Assembly (NCBI RefSeq): GCF_000473265.1
Contig: NZ_KI421511.1
Span: forward strand, 429,979 to 493,978
From: Amycolatopsis thermoflava N1165
Lineage (GTDB): Bacteria; Actinomycetota; Actinomycetes; Mycobacteriales; Pseudonocardiaceae
DNA: 64,000 bases
Reading direction: 5' to 3'
Below are positions 15,916 through 24,289 of the stretch, in pieces. Positions within the stretch are counted from its first letter, which is position 1. Every line of letters starts with the position of its first letter. The position numbers were made by a program, and so were the translations under genes. Under the pieces are notes generated by a model. It worked only from the letters and a program-made list of their open reading frames with translations. It was not told where the DNA came from and did no database searches.

Positions 15916-17904
15916 TCAGCGGATGCCGCGCCGCACGTCGCCGGGCAGGCGGTCGGCTCGTTCGAGGTCACGGCGCGCGCTGGAGTGCAGTTGCCAGGGC
16001 ACGCTGACCACCATGACACCGGGTTCGAACAGCAGTCTGCCCTTCAGGCGCAGGGCGCTCTGGTTGTGCAGCAGGTTCTCCCACCACCGGCCGACCACGT
16101 ATTCGGGGATGTAGACGCACACCACGTCGCGGGGGCTGTCCCGGCGCAGGTTCTTCACGTAGTTCACCAGCGGCCGGGCGATCTCGCGATAGGGCGATTC
16201 GAGAACCTTCAGCGGGACCTTGATGTCGCGTTCCTCCCAGATGCGCTGCAGCTCGCGGGTCTCGCTGTCATCGACGTTGATGGTGATCGCGGTCAGCGTG
16301 TCGGGATGGGCGGCCTTGGCGAAGGCCAGCGCCCGTTGGGTGGGCTTGTGCAGCGTCGAGGCCAGGACGAGGGCGTGGATCCTGCTGGGGAGCAGCATGC
16401 CGGCCTCGTCGGGCGCGAGTTCCTCCTTGACCCGCTGGTAGTGGCGGTGGATGGCCCGCATCAGCAGAAACAGCACGGGAATCGCGATGACCACGAGGTA
16501 GGCGCCGCCGGTGAACTTGGTGGCGAGCACGACCACCAGCACGATGCCGGTGAAGCAGGCGCCGAAGGCGTTGATCGCCCGGCCGCGCCGCATCCGGATC
16601 CGGTGCGTCCGGTCCGTCGCGCCGGCCAGTTCCCGGTTCCAGTGCCGGACCATGCCGGCCTGGCAGAGCGTGAACGAGGTGAACACCCCGATGATGTAGA
16701 GCTGGATCAGCCTGGTGGTGGAGCCGTCGAAGGCGTAGATGAGCGCACCGGCGATGACGGCCAGCGCGATGATGCCGTTGGAGAAGGTCAGGCGGTCACC
16801 GCGGGTGTGCAGCTGGCGCGGCAGGTAGCGGTGTTGCGCGAGGATCGAGCCGAGCAGCGGGAAGCCGTTGAACGCGGTGTTGGCGGCGAGGATCAGGATC
16901 AGCGCGGTGGCGGCCTGCATGTAGTAGAAGAACACGCTCTGGTCGCCGCCGAAGACCGCCGCAGCGATCTGCGCGATGACGGTGCGCTGCGCTTCGGTGT
17001 TGCAGTCGCCAGGGAAACCGATTAGGTCGCACGTGTTTTCGGCGACCCGGGTGTGTGTGATCAGGGCCAGCGCGGTGATCCCGCTGAACATGACGATCGA
17101 CAGGATGCCCATCGCGCTCATCGTGCGCGCGGCGTTGAGGCCCTTGGGCTTGCGGAACGCGGGCACGCCGTTGGAGATGGCCTCGGCGCCGGTGAGCGCG
17201 GTGCAGCCGGAGGAGAACGCGCGCAGCACGAGGAAGGCCAGTGCCAGCCCGGACAGGCCGACGTGCTCGGGGCGGATGTCCCAGCCGGCGCTTTCGGCGA
17301 CCGGCGTGTTCCCCGCGACGGCACGGCCCAGTCCGATCGTGATCATCACCAGCACGCCGGCGATGAACAGGTAGGTGGGCACCGCGAAGGTGCGGCCCGA
17401 CTCCCGGATGCCGCGCAGGTTGATCGCCGCCAGCACGACGATGAACCCGACGTTGATCACGACCCGGTAGGAGTTGAGTTCGGGCACGGCCGAGATGATG
17501 TTGTCCACGCCGGCCGAGACGGACACCGCGACGGTGAGGATGTAGTCGACCAGCAGCGCACCCGCGACGACCAGGCCCGCCGACGGGCCGAAATTGCGGG
17601 AAACGACCTCGTAGGAGCCGCCCCCGCTGGGATAGGCCTGCACCACCTGGCGGTAGGACAGGACGACGACCGCGAGCAGCACGACGACCGCCAGCCCGAT
17701 CCACGGCGTCAGGTGCAGGAACGCGGTCCCGCCGAGCGCGAGGATCAGGATGATCTCCTGCGTCGCGTACGCCACCGAGGACAGCGGGTCGCTGGCGAAG
17801 ATCGGCAGCGCGAGGCGCTTGGGCAGGAGTTCGCCGTGTAGCTGGTCGCTACGGAACGGACGGCCCACGACGAGTCGTTTGAGCACGGAGCTCGGAGATC
17901 CCAC
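15916..17904 (-). CDS. APC-superfamily permease, KimA-like potassium transporter
   Basis: A 662-residue transporter with about 12 membrane helices (residues about 30-470) and a C-terminal cytosolic domain of about 180 residues. The N-terminal LPIFASDPLSSVAYATQEI is the signature of the KimA/YdaO branch, and the YPSGGGSYEV motif is the APC substrate loop. The soluble tail contains an alpha/beta USP-like region (ALVLASTLHKPTQRALAFAK, TAITINV). KimA of Bacillus is a proton-coupled high-affinity potassium importer controlled by cyclic di-AMP; the function is inferred by family. It starts at GTG 17904. I looked for a ydaO-type cyclic-di-AMP riboswitch upstream and did not recognise one. Confidence 0.82.
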   Translation of the reverse strand: MGSPSSVLKRLVVGRPFRSDQLHGELLPKRLALPIFASDPLSSVAYATQEIILILALGGTAFLHLTPWIGLAVVVLLAVVVLSYRQVVQAYPSGGGSYEVVSRNFGPSAGLVVAGALLVDYILTVAVSVSAGVDNIISAVPELNSYRVVINVGFIVVLAAINLRGIRESGRTFAVPTYLFIAGVLVMITIGLGRAVAGNTPVAESAGWDIRPEHVGLSGLALAFLVLRAFSSGCTALTGAEAISNGVPAFRKPKGLNAARTMSAMGILSIVMFSGITALALITHTRVAENTCDLIGFPGDCNTEAQRTVIAQIAAAVFGGDQSVFFYYMQAATALILILAANTAFNGFPLLGSILAQHRYLPRQLHTRGDRLTFSNGIIALAVIAGALIYAFDGSTTRLIQLYIIGVFTSFTLCQAGMVRHWNRELAGATDRTHRIRMRRGRAINAFGACFTGIVLVVVLATKFTGGAYLVVIAIPVLFLLMRAIHRHYQRVKEELAPDEAGMLLPSRIHALVLASTLHKPTQRALAFAKAAHPDTLTAITINVDDSETRELQRIWEERDIKVPLKVLESPYREIARPLVNYVKNLRRDSPRDVVCVYIPEYVVGRWWENLLHNQSALRLKGRLLFEPGVMVVSVPWQLHSSARRDLERADRLPGDVRRGIR

Positions 17905-18185
17905 GCCCGCAGCGTAGGCAGTCCTGATCGCCCATACGGCCGAGCGAAGCGTTTAGATCTCGTCAAAATACCTGCTCACCGACGCTCACGTGCCGGGCAG
18001 CCGCCGGCGCGGGGCTGTTGACGGTGATCGGGTGCGCCGAGCTTCAACGTCGCGTGCAGTCGGCCCCGCTGGTGCTGCGCAAGGTCCGGGGGCGAGCCAC
18101 TCGACGACGCCGCCGACAGCACCACCGCGAGGCGCGCCGCCGTGTGCCCTCGGCGATCGGCGCGGCCGACCGGCGCAGCTCACCG

Positions 18186-18217
18186 TTGACTCGTCTCTCA
18201 TCTTGTGGCAATACTAT
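18186..18217 (+). promoter_or_regulatory. putative promoter of the RraA-TRAP operon
   Basis: TTGACT (18186-18191) and an A/T-rich AATACTAT (18210-18217). AATACT gives an 18-bp spacer. The A/T content stands out from the surroundings, and the IclR-type box lies just downstream. Confidence 0.4.
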
Positions 18218-18233
18218 CCGCACAACGACAGGG

Positions 18234-18252
18234 ATTACCACTGTATGGAAAT
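18234..18252 (+). promoter_or_regulatory. candidate IclR operator
   Basis: Near-perfect inverted repeat ATTACCA-CTGTA-TGGAAAT (6 of 7 paired). The half-site TGGAAAT equals that of the E. coli IclR operator. The core CACTGTATGGAAA (18239-18251) recurs as CACTGTGTGGGAA at 22304-22316, upstream of the iclR gene itself. Located between promoter and ribosome site, where it would repress. Confidence 0.5.
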
Positions 18253-18267
18253 CTGCAAGGAGGCAGA

Positions 18268-19614
18268 ATGCGGATGTCGGTGCTGGGGCTCGGCGAGGCC
18301 GGGACGCTGTATGCGGCCGGCCTTGTCGCGCGCGGGTGGACCGTGGCGGGGTACGACCCCGCCGACAACGCGACGCCGGCGGGGGTGGAACGCGCGGACA
18401 CTCCGGAGGAGGCGGTCCGTGACGCGGACGTGGTGCTCAGCCTGGTGGGCGGGCGCGCCGCGGTCGAAGCCGCGCAGTCGGTCGCGCAGTTCCTGCCGCC
18501 CGCGGCCGTGTACGTGGACATGAACGCGGCCGCGCCCGAGGTCAAGCGCACGATCGCGGGAATGGTGGGCGAGAGCCGGTTCGCCGACGTGGCGGTGATC
18601 GGGCCGGTGCCCGCCCTCGGCGCCGCCACCCCGGTGATCATCAGCGGTCACGCCTCCGCCCGGGCCGCCGCGACCTTCGAGCAGCTGGGTGCGCGCGTGG
18701 ACGACATCGGGGGAGCACCCGGTGCGGCGTCGGGCCGCAAGTTGCTGCGCAGCACCTTCATGAAGGGCCTGGGCGCGCTGATCGTGGAATCGGTCCTGGC
18801 GGGTCGCGCGGCGGGCGCGGAGGACTGGGTTCGTGAGCAGATGGCCCGCGAACTGTCCGGCGGAGACGCGGCGGTGAACCGGCTGCACGACGGCACGCTC
18901 AAACACGCCGCCCGGCGCGCTGGTGAAGCCGACGCGGCCGCGGCGCTGCTCGATTCGCTCGGGGTGCTGCCGGTGATGACCCGCGCCACCGCGGAGGTGC
19001 ACCGCGGCCGCGCGGACGCCGCGCTCGCCCCGGCCGAGGACCTGTGGCCGGAGTTCGAGGGACTCGCCGTCGCCAACATCGGCGACGCACGCGATCGTAT
19101 GGGCATGCTCGATGGCGGAATCCGCGCCCTGTGGAAGGGCGCTCGAGTGGTCGGGCGCGCCCGCACGGTGTGGGTGCCCCACGGCGACAACCTGGCGGTG
19201 CACCGGGCGATCGCCTGCTCACGGCCGGGTGACGTGCTGGTCGTCAACGGTGGCGGCGACACCAGCCGGGCGCTGCTGGGCGAGCTGATGGCCGAGCGCG
19301 CCAAGCGCCGCGGGGTCCGGGGCATCGTGGCCGACGGGGTGCTGCGCGACGTGAGCGAACTGGAGAAGATCGGCTTCCCGGCGTGGGCCCGCGGCGCCTG
19401 CCCGGCCGGACCGTACAAGAACGGCCCGGGCCAGGTGGACGTGCCGGTCGCGGTCGGCGGGGTGGTCGTGCGGCCCGGCGACGTGGTCGTCGGCGACGAC
19501 GACGGCGTCATCGTGATCCCCGCGGCCGAGGCCGCGGCCAGCCTCCTCGGGGGCCGCGCCGTGGAAGCCGACGAGGCGCAGCGCCGCGCCGCGATCCTCG
19601 CCGGGACCGCGTGA
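18268..19614 (+). CDS. fused DUF1932 dehydrogenase-like / RraA-family aldolase-like protein
   Basis: A 448-residue two-domain protein. Residues about 1-250 resemble 3-hydroxyisobutyrate/6-phosphogluconate dehydrogenases: SVLGLGEAGTLYAAGLVARG is the NAD(P)-binding GxGxxG, VYVDMNAAAP the substrate loop, and GRKLLRSTFMKGL a DUF1932-type C-terminal helix with the catalytic lysine region. Residues about 270-448 are RraA-like: VHRAIACSRPGDVLVVNGGGD, GELMAERAKRRGVRGIVADG and LRD carry the Arg-Asp metal-binding site of 4-hydroxy-4-methyl-2-oxoglutarate aldolase/oxaloacetate decarboxylases. AAGGAGG (18257-18263) precedes ATG 18268; ATG 18274 is an alternative. Leads the TRAP/cyclase operon. Probably a two-step oxidation and retro-aldol or decarboxylation; substrate unknown. 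Confidence 0.85.
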   Translation: MRMSVLGLGEAGTLYAAGLVARGWTVAGYDPADNATPAGVERADTPEEAVRDADVVLSLVGGRAAVEAAQSVAQFLPPAAVYVDMNAAAPEVKRTIAGMVGESRFADVAVIGPVPALGAATPVIISGHASARAAATFEQLGARVDDIGGAPGAASGRKLLRSTFMKGLGALIVESVLAGRAAGAEDWVREQMARELSGGDAAVNRLHDGTLKHAARRAGEADAAAALLDSLGVLPVMTRATAEVHRGRADAALAPAEDLWPEFEGLAVANIGDARDRMGMLDGGIRALWKGARVVGRARTVWVPHGDNLAVHRAIACSRPGDVLVVNGGGDTSRALLGELMAERAKRRGVRGIVADGVLRDVSELEKIGFPAWARGACPAGPYKNGPGQVDVPVAVGGVVVRPGDVVVGDDDGVIVIPAAEAAASLLGGRAVEADEAQRRAAILAGTA

Positions 19615-21035
19615 TGGCCGGGGTGTGGGCACTGCTCGCGTTCGTCGCGGTGATCATCGTGTGGAACGCGGTGTTCAAGCGCAACATCGGTGAGGCGATG
19701 ATCCTCGGGTTCGTGGCCGTGTGCGGGTTCGCGGTGTTCGGCGGCACCGAGGACGGCGGATCCGCGTGGTCGGCCATCGAGCACGCGGTGGTCGACTCGA
19801 TGCAGGAGGAGGTCACCTTCGCCGGGCTGGCCTTCGTGTTCATGTCCTACCTGCTGGCCAAGACCCCGGTGCTGGACAAGCTGATCGACCTGCTCAACTC
19901 CGTCCTCGGGCGCCTGCGTGGCGGCCCGGTCTACACGGCGACCGTCGCCGGGGGCATCTTCGGTGCGATCGCCCACGTCGGCGCCGCCGTCACGGCCGCG
20001 GTCGGTTCGGTGACCGTGCCGTGGATGAAACGGTCCGGCGTCAAGCCCGAACTGGCCGCCACCGTGGTCGCCGGCGGCGCCGGGATGGGCGTGACGTTCC
20101 CGTTCTCGGCCACCATGTTCATCCTCGTCGGCGGGCTCGCCGCGCAGGGCATCATGCAGGCCGACGAGATCGTCAAACCCCTCGCCATCGCCGGACTGTG
20201 GTGCCTGGGCTACCGGATCGTGCTGTCGTGGTTCCTGATCCGGCGCAACGGCATCGAACCGATCGCCGAGAGCGACCGGATCCCGTTCGGCCGCAGCCTG
20301 CGTTCCGGATGGACCTCATTGCTGCTGTTCCTGCCGATCCTCGTCCCGCTGCTGCTCACCCGCGGCCCGGTCGCCGAAGCGCTGGGCACCTACTCCGGCG
20401 TCGGCGAGGCACTGAAGAAGCCCGTCGCACTCGCCGACGGCACCAAACTGCCCGCGCAGCCCTACTCGATGCCGGACGTGATCAGCCTGATCACCTGGAT
20501 CCCGGTGCTGATGATCGCGCTGGTGCTGTTCCTCGGCCGCAAGCACCTGCCCCGCACCGCCTCCGGGTGGTGGTCGGTCATCGGCAAGGCGGCGCCGTCC
20601 TTCGGCGTCATCGGCATCACCATCGTCGCCGCGTTCTCCGCCTCCAACGTCCTGGCCGACCTCGGCCTCGCCGGGCAGCTGGAGACCGTGCTGTCCGGGC
20701 TCGACGCGCCCGCGTGGATCATGGCCATCGCGATCGGCGTGATCATCGTGGCCATCGCGATCCCGCTCACCGCGAGCGCGACCATGGCCGCGGTGGGGCC
20801 CGTCGCGGTGGCCGCCCTGGCCGGCGCCGGCGTTCCCGCACCGATCGCCGCCGCCGCGGTCCTGATCTTCGCCTCGACCGAGGGAGCGTCGCCGCCCTCC
20901 GGCGCGCCGATCTACGTCGCGGCCGGCATCGCCCGGGTCGACCCGGTCAAGACCTTCCTGCCCCTGCTGAAGTACTACTGCCTGCCCATCCTCGCCCTCG
21001 GTGTCGGCATCGCCGTCGGTGTCCTCCCCGTCTGA
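19614..21035 (+). CDS. TRAP transporter large permease (DctM-like)
   Basis: A 473-residue, mostly hydrophobic protein with about 12 membrane segments. Family features include GGIFGAIAHVGAAVTAAVGSVTVPWMKRSG early, repeated as ITIVAAFSAS..., and ASPPSGAPIYVAAGIARVDPVKTFLPLLKYY at the end. The ATG at 19614 overlaps the preceding stop by 1 bp (TGATG). TRAP systems normally need an extracytoplasmic DctP protein and a small DctQ subunit; a two-helix protein follows, but no DctP is encoded in the window. Likely imports a carboxylate substrate for the upstream enzyme and the downstream cyclase. Confidence 0.8.
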   Translation: MAGVWALLAFVAVIIVWNAVFKRNIGEAMILGFVAVCGFAVFGGTEDGGSAWSAIEHAVVDSMQEEVTFAGLAFVFMSYLLAKTPVLDKLIDLLNSVLGRLRGGPVYTATVAGGIFGAIAHVGAAVTAAVGSVTVPWMKRSGVKPELAATVVAGGAGMGVTFPFSATMFILVGGLAAQGIMQADEIVKPLAIAGLWCLGYRIVLSWFLIRRNGIEPIAESDRIPFGRSLRSGWTSLLLFLPILVPLLLTRGPVAEALGTYSGVGEALKKPVALADGTKLPAQPYSMPDVISLITWIPVLMIALVLFLGRKHLPRTASGWWSVIGKAAPSFGVIGITIVAAFSASNVLADLGLAGQLETVLSGLDAPAWIMAIAIGVIIVAIAIPLTASATMAAVGPVAVAALAGAGVPAPIAAAAVLIFASTEGASPPSGAPIYVAAGIARVDPVKTFLPLLKYYCLPILALGVGIAVGVLPV

Positions 21036-21059
21036 CGCCGAAACGGAAGGAACAGACCC

Positions 21060-21326
21060 ATGAGTTCAACGATGAACCAGATCACCTCCCGTCCGAACCG
21101 GACAGTCCGGATCGCCACCTTCCTCTTCGCCCTCACCGTCGTGTTCTTCCTCCTCGCCGGACTGGCGATCGTCGTCGGGCAGATCGCCACTCTCGCCGCG
21201 GGCGAAGCCACCGCCGCCCGCCACTGGGCCGCGGCCGTCGCTCCCTACGCGTTCGGGGGCGCCTCCGTCGCCGGGTTGCTGTCCTTCGCCCTCTCCTACC
21301 GCAAGCAGGACCCCGACCGTGACTGA
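21060..21326 (+). CDS. two-helix membrane protein, possible TRAP small subunit analogue
   Basis: An 88-residue protein with two hydrophobic segments (IATFLFALTVVFFLLAGLAIVVG and a C-terminal VAPYAFGGASVAGLLSFAL). It follows the large permease by 24 bp with a good site (GGAAGGAAC) before ATG 21060, and overlaps the cyclase gene by 8 bp. DctQ subunits have four helices, so this is not a standard one; it may be a reduced accessory subunit. Role inferred from position only. Confidence 0.65.
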   Translation: MSSTMNQITSRPNRTVRIATFLFALTVVFFLLAGLAIVVGQIATLAAGEATAARHWAAAVAPYAFGGASVAGLLSFALSYRKQDPDRD

Positions 21327-22296
21327 CCACCGCATGGACGTGCCCACGTATGCACAGCTGCGTGGGCACGTCCCGCCCGGCTCCAGCTGGGGCGTCTTCG
21401 AGCACGACCCCGAACGCGGCATGGCCAACTTCGCCGGTCCCGCGCAGGTTCTCGACGCGCTCGCCTGCGTCAGGCGCGGCGCGGTCTTCAGCCTCGACCA
21501 CGCCCTCGACGCGTTCGACCCGCCGATGGCGCGGGCGCGGAAAGCGCGGCGCCACGAGCTGCTTTCCGCGCACGCCGAGGCTCGCGACGACGTGCTGCGC
21601 GAGTTCTATCTGCAGGCCACCTCGCAGGTCGACGGTCTGCGGCACCGGCGCGCGTCCGGGTACGGCTTCTACAACGGGGTGCCCGATGACGACATCCGGG
21701 CGGGGCGGCCGGCGCTCGGTGTGCAGCGCTGGGCCGAGAAACCGATCGTCGGACGCGGCCTGCTCATCGACGTGGCCGGACTTCTCGCCGCCGAGGGTGC
21801 GCCGCTGGACCACCGGCATGGTCCCGCGCTGGACGTGGACGTCCTCGACCGCGCGCTGCGCGCCCAGGGCGAACGCGTACGTCCCGGGGACCTGGTGCTG
21901 GTCCACACCGGGTGGGCGCGCTGGTTCCTCGACGCCGGACCCGCCCTGCGCGCCGAAGTCCGCGAGGCCCGCCGCGCCACCGGCTTCCGGCAGACCCACG
22001 ACCTGCCGGAGTGGCTGTGGGACCACCAGGTCGCGTTGTTCGCCACCGACACCTTCGCCGTCGAAGTCCTGCCGGTCGCCGCCGACACCTTCTTGGCCGG
22101 CGCGCCCGAGGACGCGGGCATGATGCACCAGGAGCTCATCGCCAAGCTCGGCGTGCCCCTCGGGGAGCTGTGGAACCTCACCGGCCTGGTGGCCGACAGC
22201 CGGGTCCACGGAAGGTGGGACGCGCTCGTCACCGTCAAGCCCCTGCACCTCGTCGGCGGGGTGGGCTCGCCGCCCAACGCCACCGCACTCCGGTGA
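21319..22296 (+). CDS. cyclase family protein (kynurenine-formamidase-like metal hydrolase)
   Basis: A 325-residue member of the cyclase/KynB superfamily. Recognisable parts are SSWGVFEHDPERGMANF, SLDHALDAFDPP, the SQVDGLRHR metal-binding segment (equivalent to H-x-G-T-H-x-D) and the LVHTGWARWF strand late in the protein. These manganese or zinc enzymes hydrolyse amides, lactones or isatin-like rings. The start is GTG 21319 within the end of the small membrane gene. Together with the RraA fusion and transporter it suggests degradation of a ring-opened carboxylate; the substrate is unknown. Confidence 0.82.
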   Translation: MTDHRMDVPTYAQLRGHVPPGSSWGVFEHDPERGMANFAGPAQVLDALACVRRGAVFSLDHALDAFDPPMARARKARRHELLSAHAEARDDVLREFYLQATSQVDGLRHRRASGYGFYNGVPDDDIRAGRPALGVQRWAEKPIVGRGLLIDVAGLLAAEGAPLDHRHGPALDVDVLDRALRAQGERVRPGDLVLVHTGWARWFLDAGPALRAEVREARRATGFRQTHDLPEWLWDHQVALFATDTFAVEVLPVAADTFLAGAPEDAGMMHQELIAKLGVPLGELWNLTGLVADSRVHGRWDALVTVKPLHLVGGVGSPPNATALR

Positions 22297-22326
22297 CTGT
22301 GCTCACTGTGTGGGAAGATGTGGCTC

Positions 22327-23085
22327 ATGGCCGAGCCGGACAAACCCGCGACGAGCATGCGCTCGCTCGAGCGGGCCATCGACATCCTCGAGGTCATCGA
22401 CTCGAGCCAGCACGCCCTGCGGCTGACCGAGATCGCCCGGCGGGCCGGGCTGCCGGTCGCCACCACCCAGCGCATTCTCGGGGTGCTCGAGGCGCGCGGC
22501 CGCGTCGAACGGGATGCCAACGGGTACCGGCCCGGGGTCGCCCTGATCTTCGGAGCGCACGCCTACCTCACGACGAGTCCGCTGCTGACCGCCGCCCGCC
22601 CGATCCTGCACGACCTCGCCGCCGCCACCGGTCTGACGGCGTCCCTGTTCAAGCGGATCGGCTGGTCCCGCGTGGTGCTCGCCCGCGTCGACGGCGCCAG
22701 CCCGCTGCGCTACGAACTGCCCATCGGCGAACGGCTGCCCCTGCACCTCGGCGCGGGCAAGGCCCTCACCGCGCAGTTGACCGACACCGAGCTGACCGAG
22801 TTCCTCGAGCAGCTCGGGAACCTCGGTCACCCGGACCGCGGTCCCGTCGACCACGACGACTTCCTGGCCGAGCTGAAGACCATCCGGGACCGCGGATACT
22901 CCCAGGCTCGCGGTGAGCGCGAACCCGGGATGGCCTCGGTCGCCGCCGCCGTGCCCGACCCGGCAGGCGCCACCGCCGCGGTCCAGGTGACCGGCACCTT
23001 CGCCGACATCCCCGAAGACCGAGTCGCCGAACTCGGTGTGGAACTCCAGCGCGCGGCGCTCGCGATCGCGCGCCGCATCTCCTGA
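22327..23085 (+). CDS. IclR family transcriptional regulator
   Basis: A 252-residue IclR-type regulator. Residues about 8-70 are the winged HTH (MRSLERAIDILEVIDSSQHAL..LTEIARRAGLPVATTQRILGVLEARG), and the C-terminal half is the GAF-like effector domain (LPLHLGAGKALTAQ, GYSQARGEREPGMASVAAAV). I prefer ATG 22327, nine bases after GGGAAG, over ATG 22318. It closes the RraA-TRAP-cyclase operon, 30 bp downstream of the cyclase, and probably controls it: a shared CACTGTrTGGrAA element lies ahead of both the operon and this gene. Confidence 0.9.
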   Translation: MAEPDKPATSMRSLERAIDILEVIDSSQHALRLTEIARRAGLPVATTQRILGVLEARGRVERDANGYRPGVALIFGAHAYLTTSPLLTAARPILHDLAAATGLTASLFKRIGWSRVVLARVDGASPLRYELPIGERLPLHLGAGKALTAQLTDTELTEFLEQLGNLGHPDRGPVDHDDFLAELKTIRDRGYSQARGEREPGMASVAAAVPDPAGATAAVQVTGTFADIPEDRVAELGVELQRAALAIARRIS

Positions 23086-23137
23086 GCCGGAGAGCCGGCA
23101 GCACGAGCCATTTGGTCATCCCACCGCCGCTGCGGGG

Positions 23138-24031
23138 TTATCGCGCTCGGTCGCGGATCACGGCTTTCAGCGCCTGTGCCACGGTGGCCACGGCGGGGTG
23201 ACCGGCCGTGCCGCGCCGGCGGCTGACCGAGATCTGCCGCGTGCCGTGGGCCACCGAAGTGGCCACCAGGTGCGACAGTTCGGGCGGCACGGCCAGCCGT
23301 GGCACGATGGTGACCCCCGCGCCGGCCTCGACCAGGCGTGCCATGTCGCCGAAGTTGTCGATCCGGTGGGCGATCTGGGGTGTGAAGCCGGCGGCCCGGC
23401 AGTTGTGCAGCAGCGAGTCGATCGACGGGGCGCCCTCCGCGGCCGCTATCCAGTCGGCTTCGGCCAGCGCGCGCAGGCCGTCGCGCTCCACCCCGGCGTG
23501 CGCGGGCGGTGGCGCCAGCAGCACCAGCGGGTCGGCCGCCAGGAACTCCGACTCCAGACCGTCGGGCAGGGTCTGGCTGCGGAACGAGTAGTGGTAGGTG
23601 ATCGCCAGATCCGCCTCGCCCGCCCGCAGCGCGTTGAGCGCAGGCTCCTTGATCGCGGTGACCAGCCGCAGCTTCACGTCCGAGTGCCGCAAGCGGTCCA
23701 GCACGGGGCGGGCGAGCGCCATCAGCGCGGTGCGGAACCCCACCAGGGTCACCGTCCCGGACGTGCCCTCCCGCGCGGCCGCGACCGCGCTTTCGGCCTC
23801 GTCCAGCGCCTGCAGCACCTTCGCGGCGTGCCGGACCAGCACCTGCCCGGCGTGGGTCAGCCGCAGCACCCGTCCGTCGCGGCGCAGCAGCGTGCTGCCT
23901 GCCTCCTGCTCCAGCGCCCGCAGCTGCTGGGACACCGCGGAGGTCGTGATGCCGTGCAGCTCCGACACCGCGCCGAGCGTGCCGTGTTCGGCGAGGTCGC
24001 GGATCAGCAGCAGCCGCCGGACGTCGTACAT
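23138..24031 (-). CDS. LysR family transcriptional regulator
   Basis: A 297-residue LysR regulator. The N-terminal HTH is MYDVRRLLLIRDLAEHGTLGAVSELHGITTSAVSQQLRALEQEAGSTLLRR-like in the usual place, followed by a two-lobed effector domain (TVTLVGFRTALMALARP, EADLAITYHYSF, VEAGAGVTIVPRLAV). I chose ATG 24031 because LysR homology begins there; a GTG at 24076 would add 15 residues. It is divergent from the 13-gene ABC/monooxygenase operon and is its most probable activator. The effector is unknown; by context perhaps sulfur status or the imported compound. Confidence 0.9.
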   Translation of the reverse strand: MYDVRRLLLIRDLAEHGTLGAVSELHGITTSAVSQQLRALEQEAGSTLLRRDGRVLRLTHAGQVLVRHAAKVLQALDEAESAVAAAREGTSGTVTLVGFRTALMALARPVLDRLRHSDVKLRLVTAIKEPALNALRAGEADLAITYHYSFRSQTLPDGLESEFLAADPLVLLAPPPAHAGVERDGLRALAEADWIAAAEGAPSIDSLLHNCRAAGFTPQIAHRIDNFGDMARLVEAGAGVTIVPRLAVPPELSHLVATSVAHGTRQISVSRRRGTAGHPAVATVAQALKAVIRDRAR

Positions 24032-24289
24032 TCCCACAGCCTGGAACAACCTTGGGCGCTTGTCGACGCTTCCCACATAATGACCAGGCGCCTTCCGTTA
24101 AGCGAAACTGCACGAAACCCGTAGTGGGATCGAGTTGTTCCGCGACAACGTCCACATAGGACGCAACATGTCGTCTTGATCCGTGGGATCCGTTGGAAGA
24201 GCCCGTGGTGCGCCGTATCGTCGCGTCTGGCACCGGCGCTCTCATCCACCATCCACAAAGGATGCTCCAGTCCCCACGGGAGAAGTGCA
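24032..24289. promoter_or_regulatory. divergent lysR / ABC operon intergenic region
   Basis: 258 bp without a credible gene. It holds a direct repeat CGAAAC at 24103-24108 and 24113-24118, one helical turn apart, near the middle of the region; such phased repeats are possible regulator contacts. No clear -10/-35 pair, no cysteine-type leader peptide and no S-adenosylmethionine riboswitch motif was recognised. Confidence 0.4.

Larger units (their letters stand above)
17905..18267. other. divergent intergenic region, 363 bp
   Basis: The space between the KimA-like gene and the fused DUF1932-RraA gene. No convincing coding sequence: open frames present are GC-rich without ribosome sites. The right half holds the catabolic-operon promoter and IclR-type box described separately. 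On the left, TTGACG on the minus strand at about 17970 is a possible -35 of the permease gene, without a good -10. Confidence 0.6.

Noticed and set aside
17905..18000. Possible cyclic-di-AMP (ydaO-type) riboswitch ahead of the KimA-like gene
   Set aside because: None of the conserved ydaO core sequences could be found in the short leader.
18018..18422. 134-codon frame in the intergenic region before the DUF1932-RraA gene
   Set aside because: Runs out of frame into the fused gene, Arg-rich shadow composition, no ribosome site.
24120..24289. Cysteine-type leader peptide or SAM riboswitch ahead of the 13-gene operon
   Set aside because: No frame encodes the CRRHxDL core and no SAM-riboswitch consensus is present.
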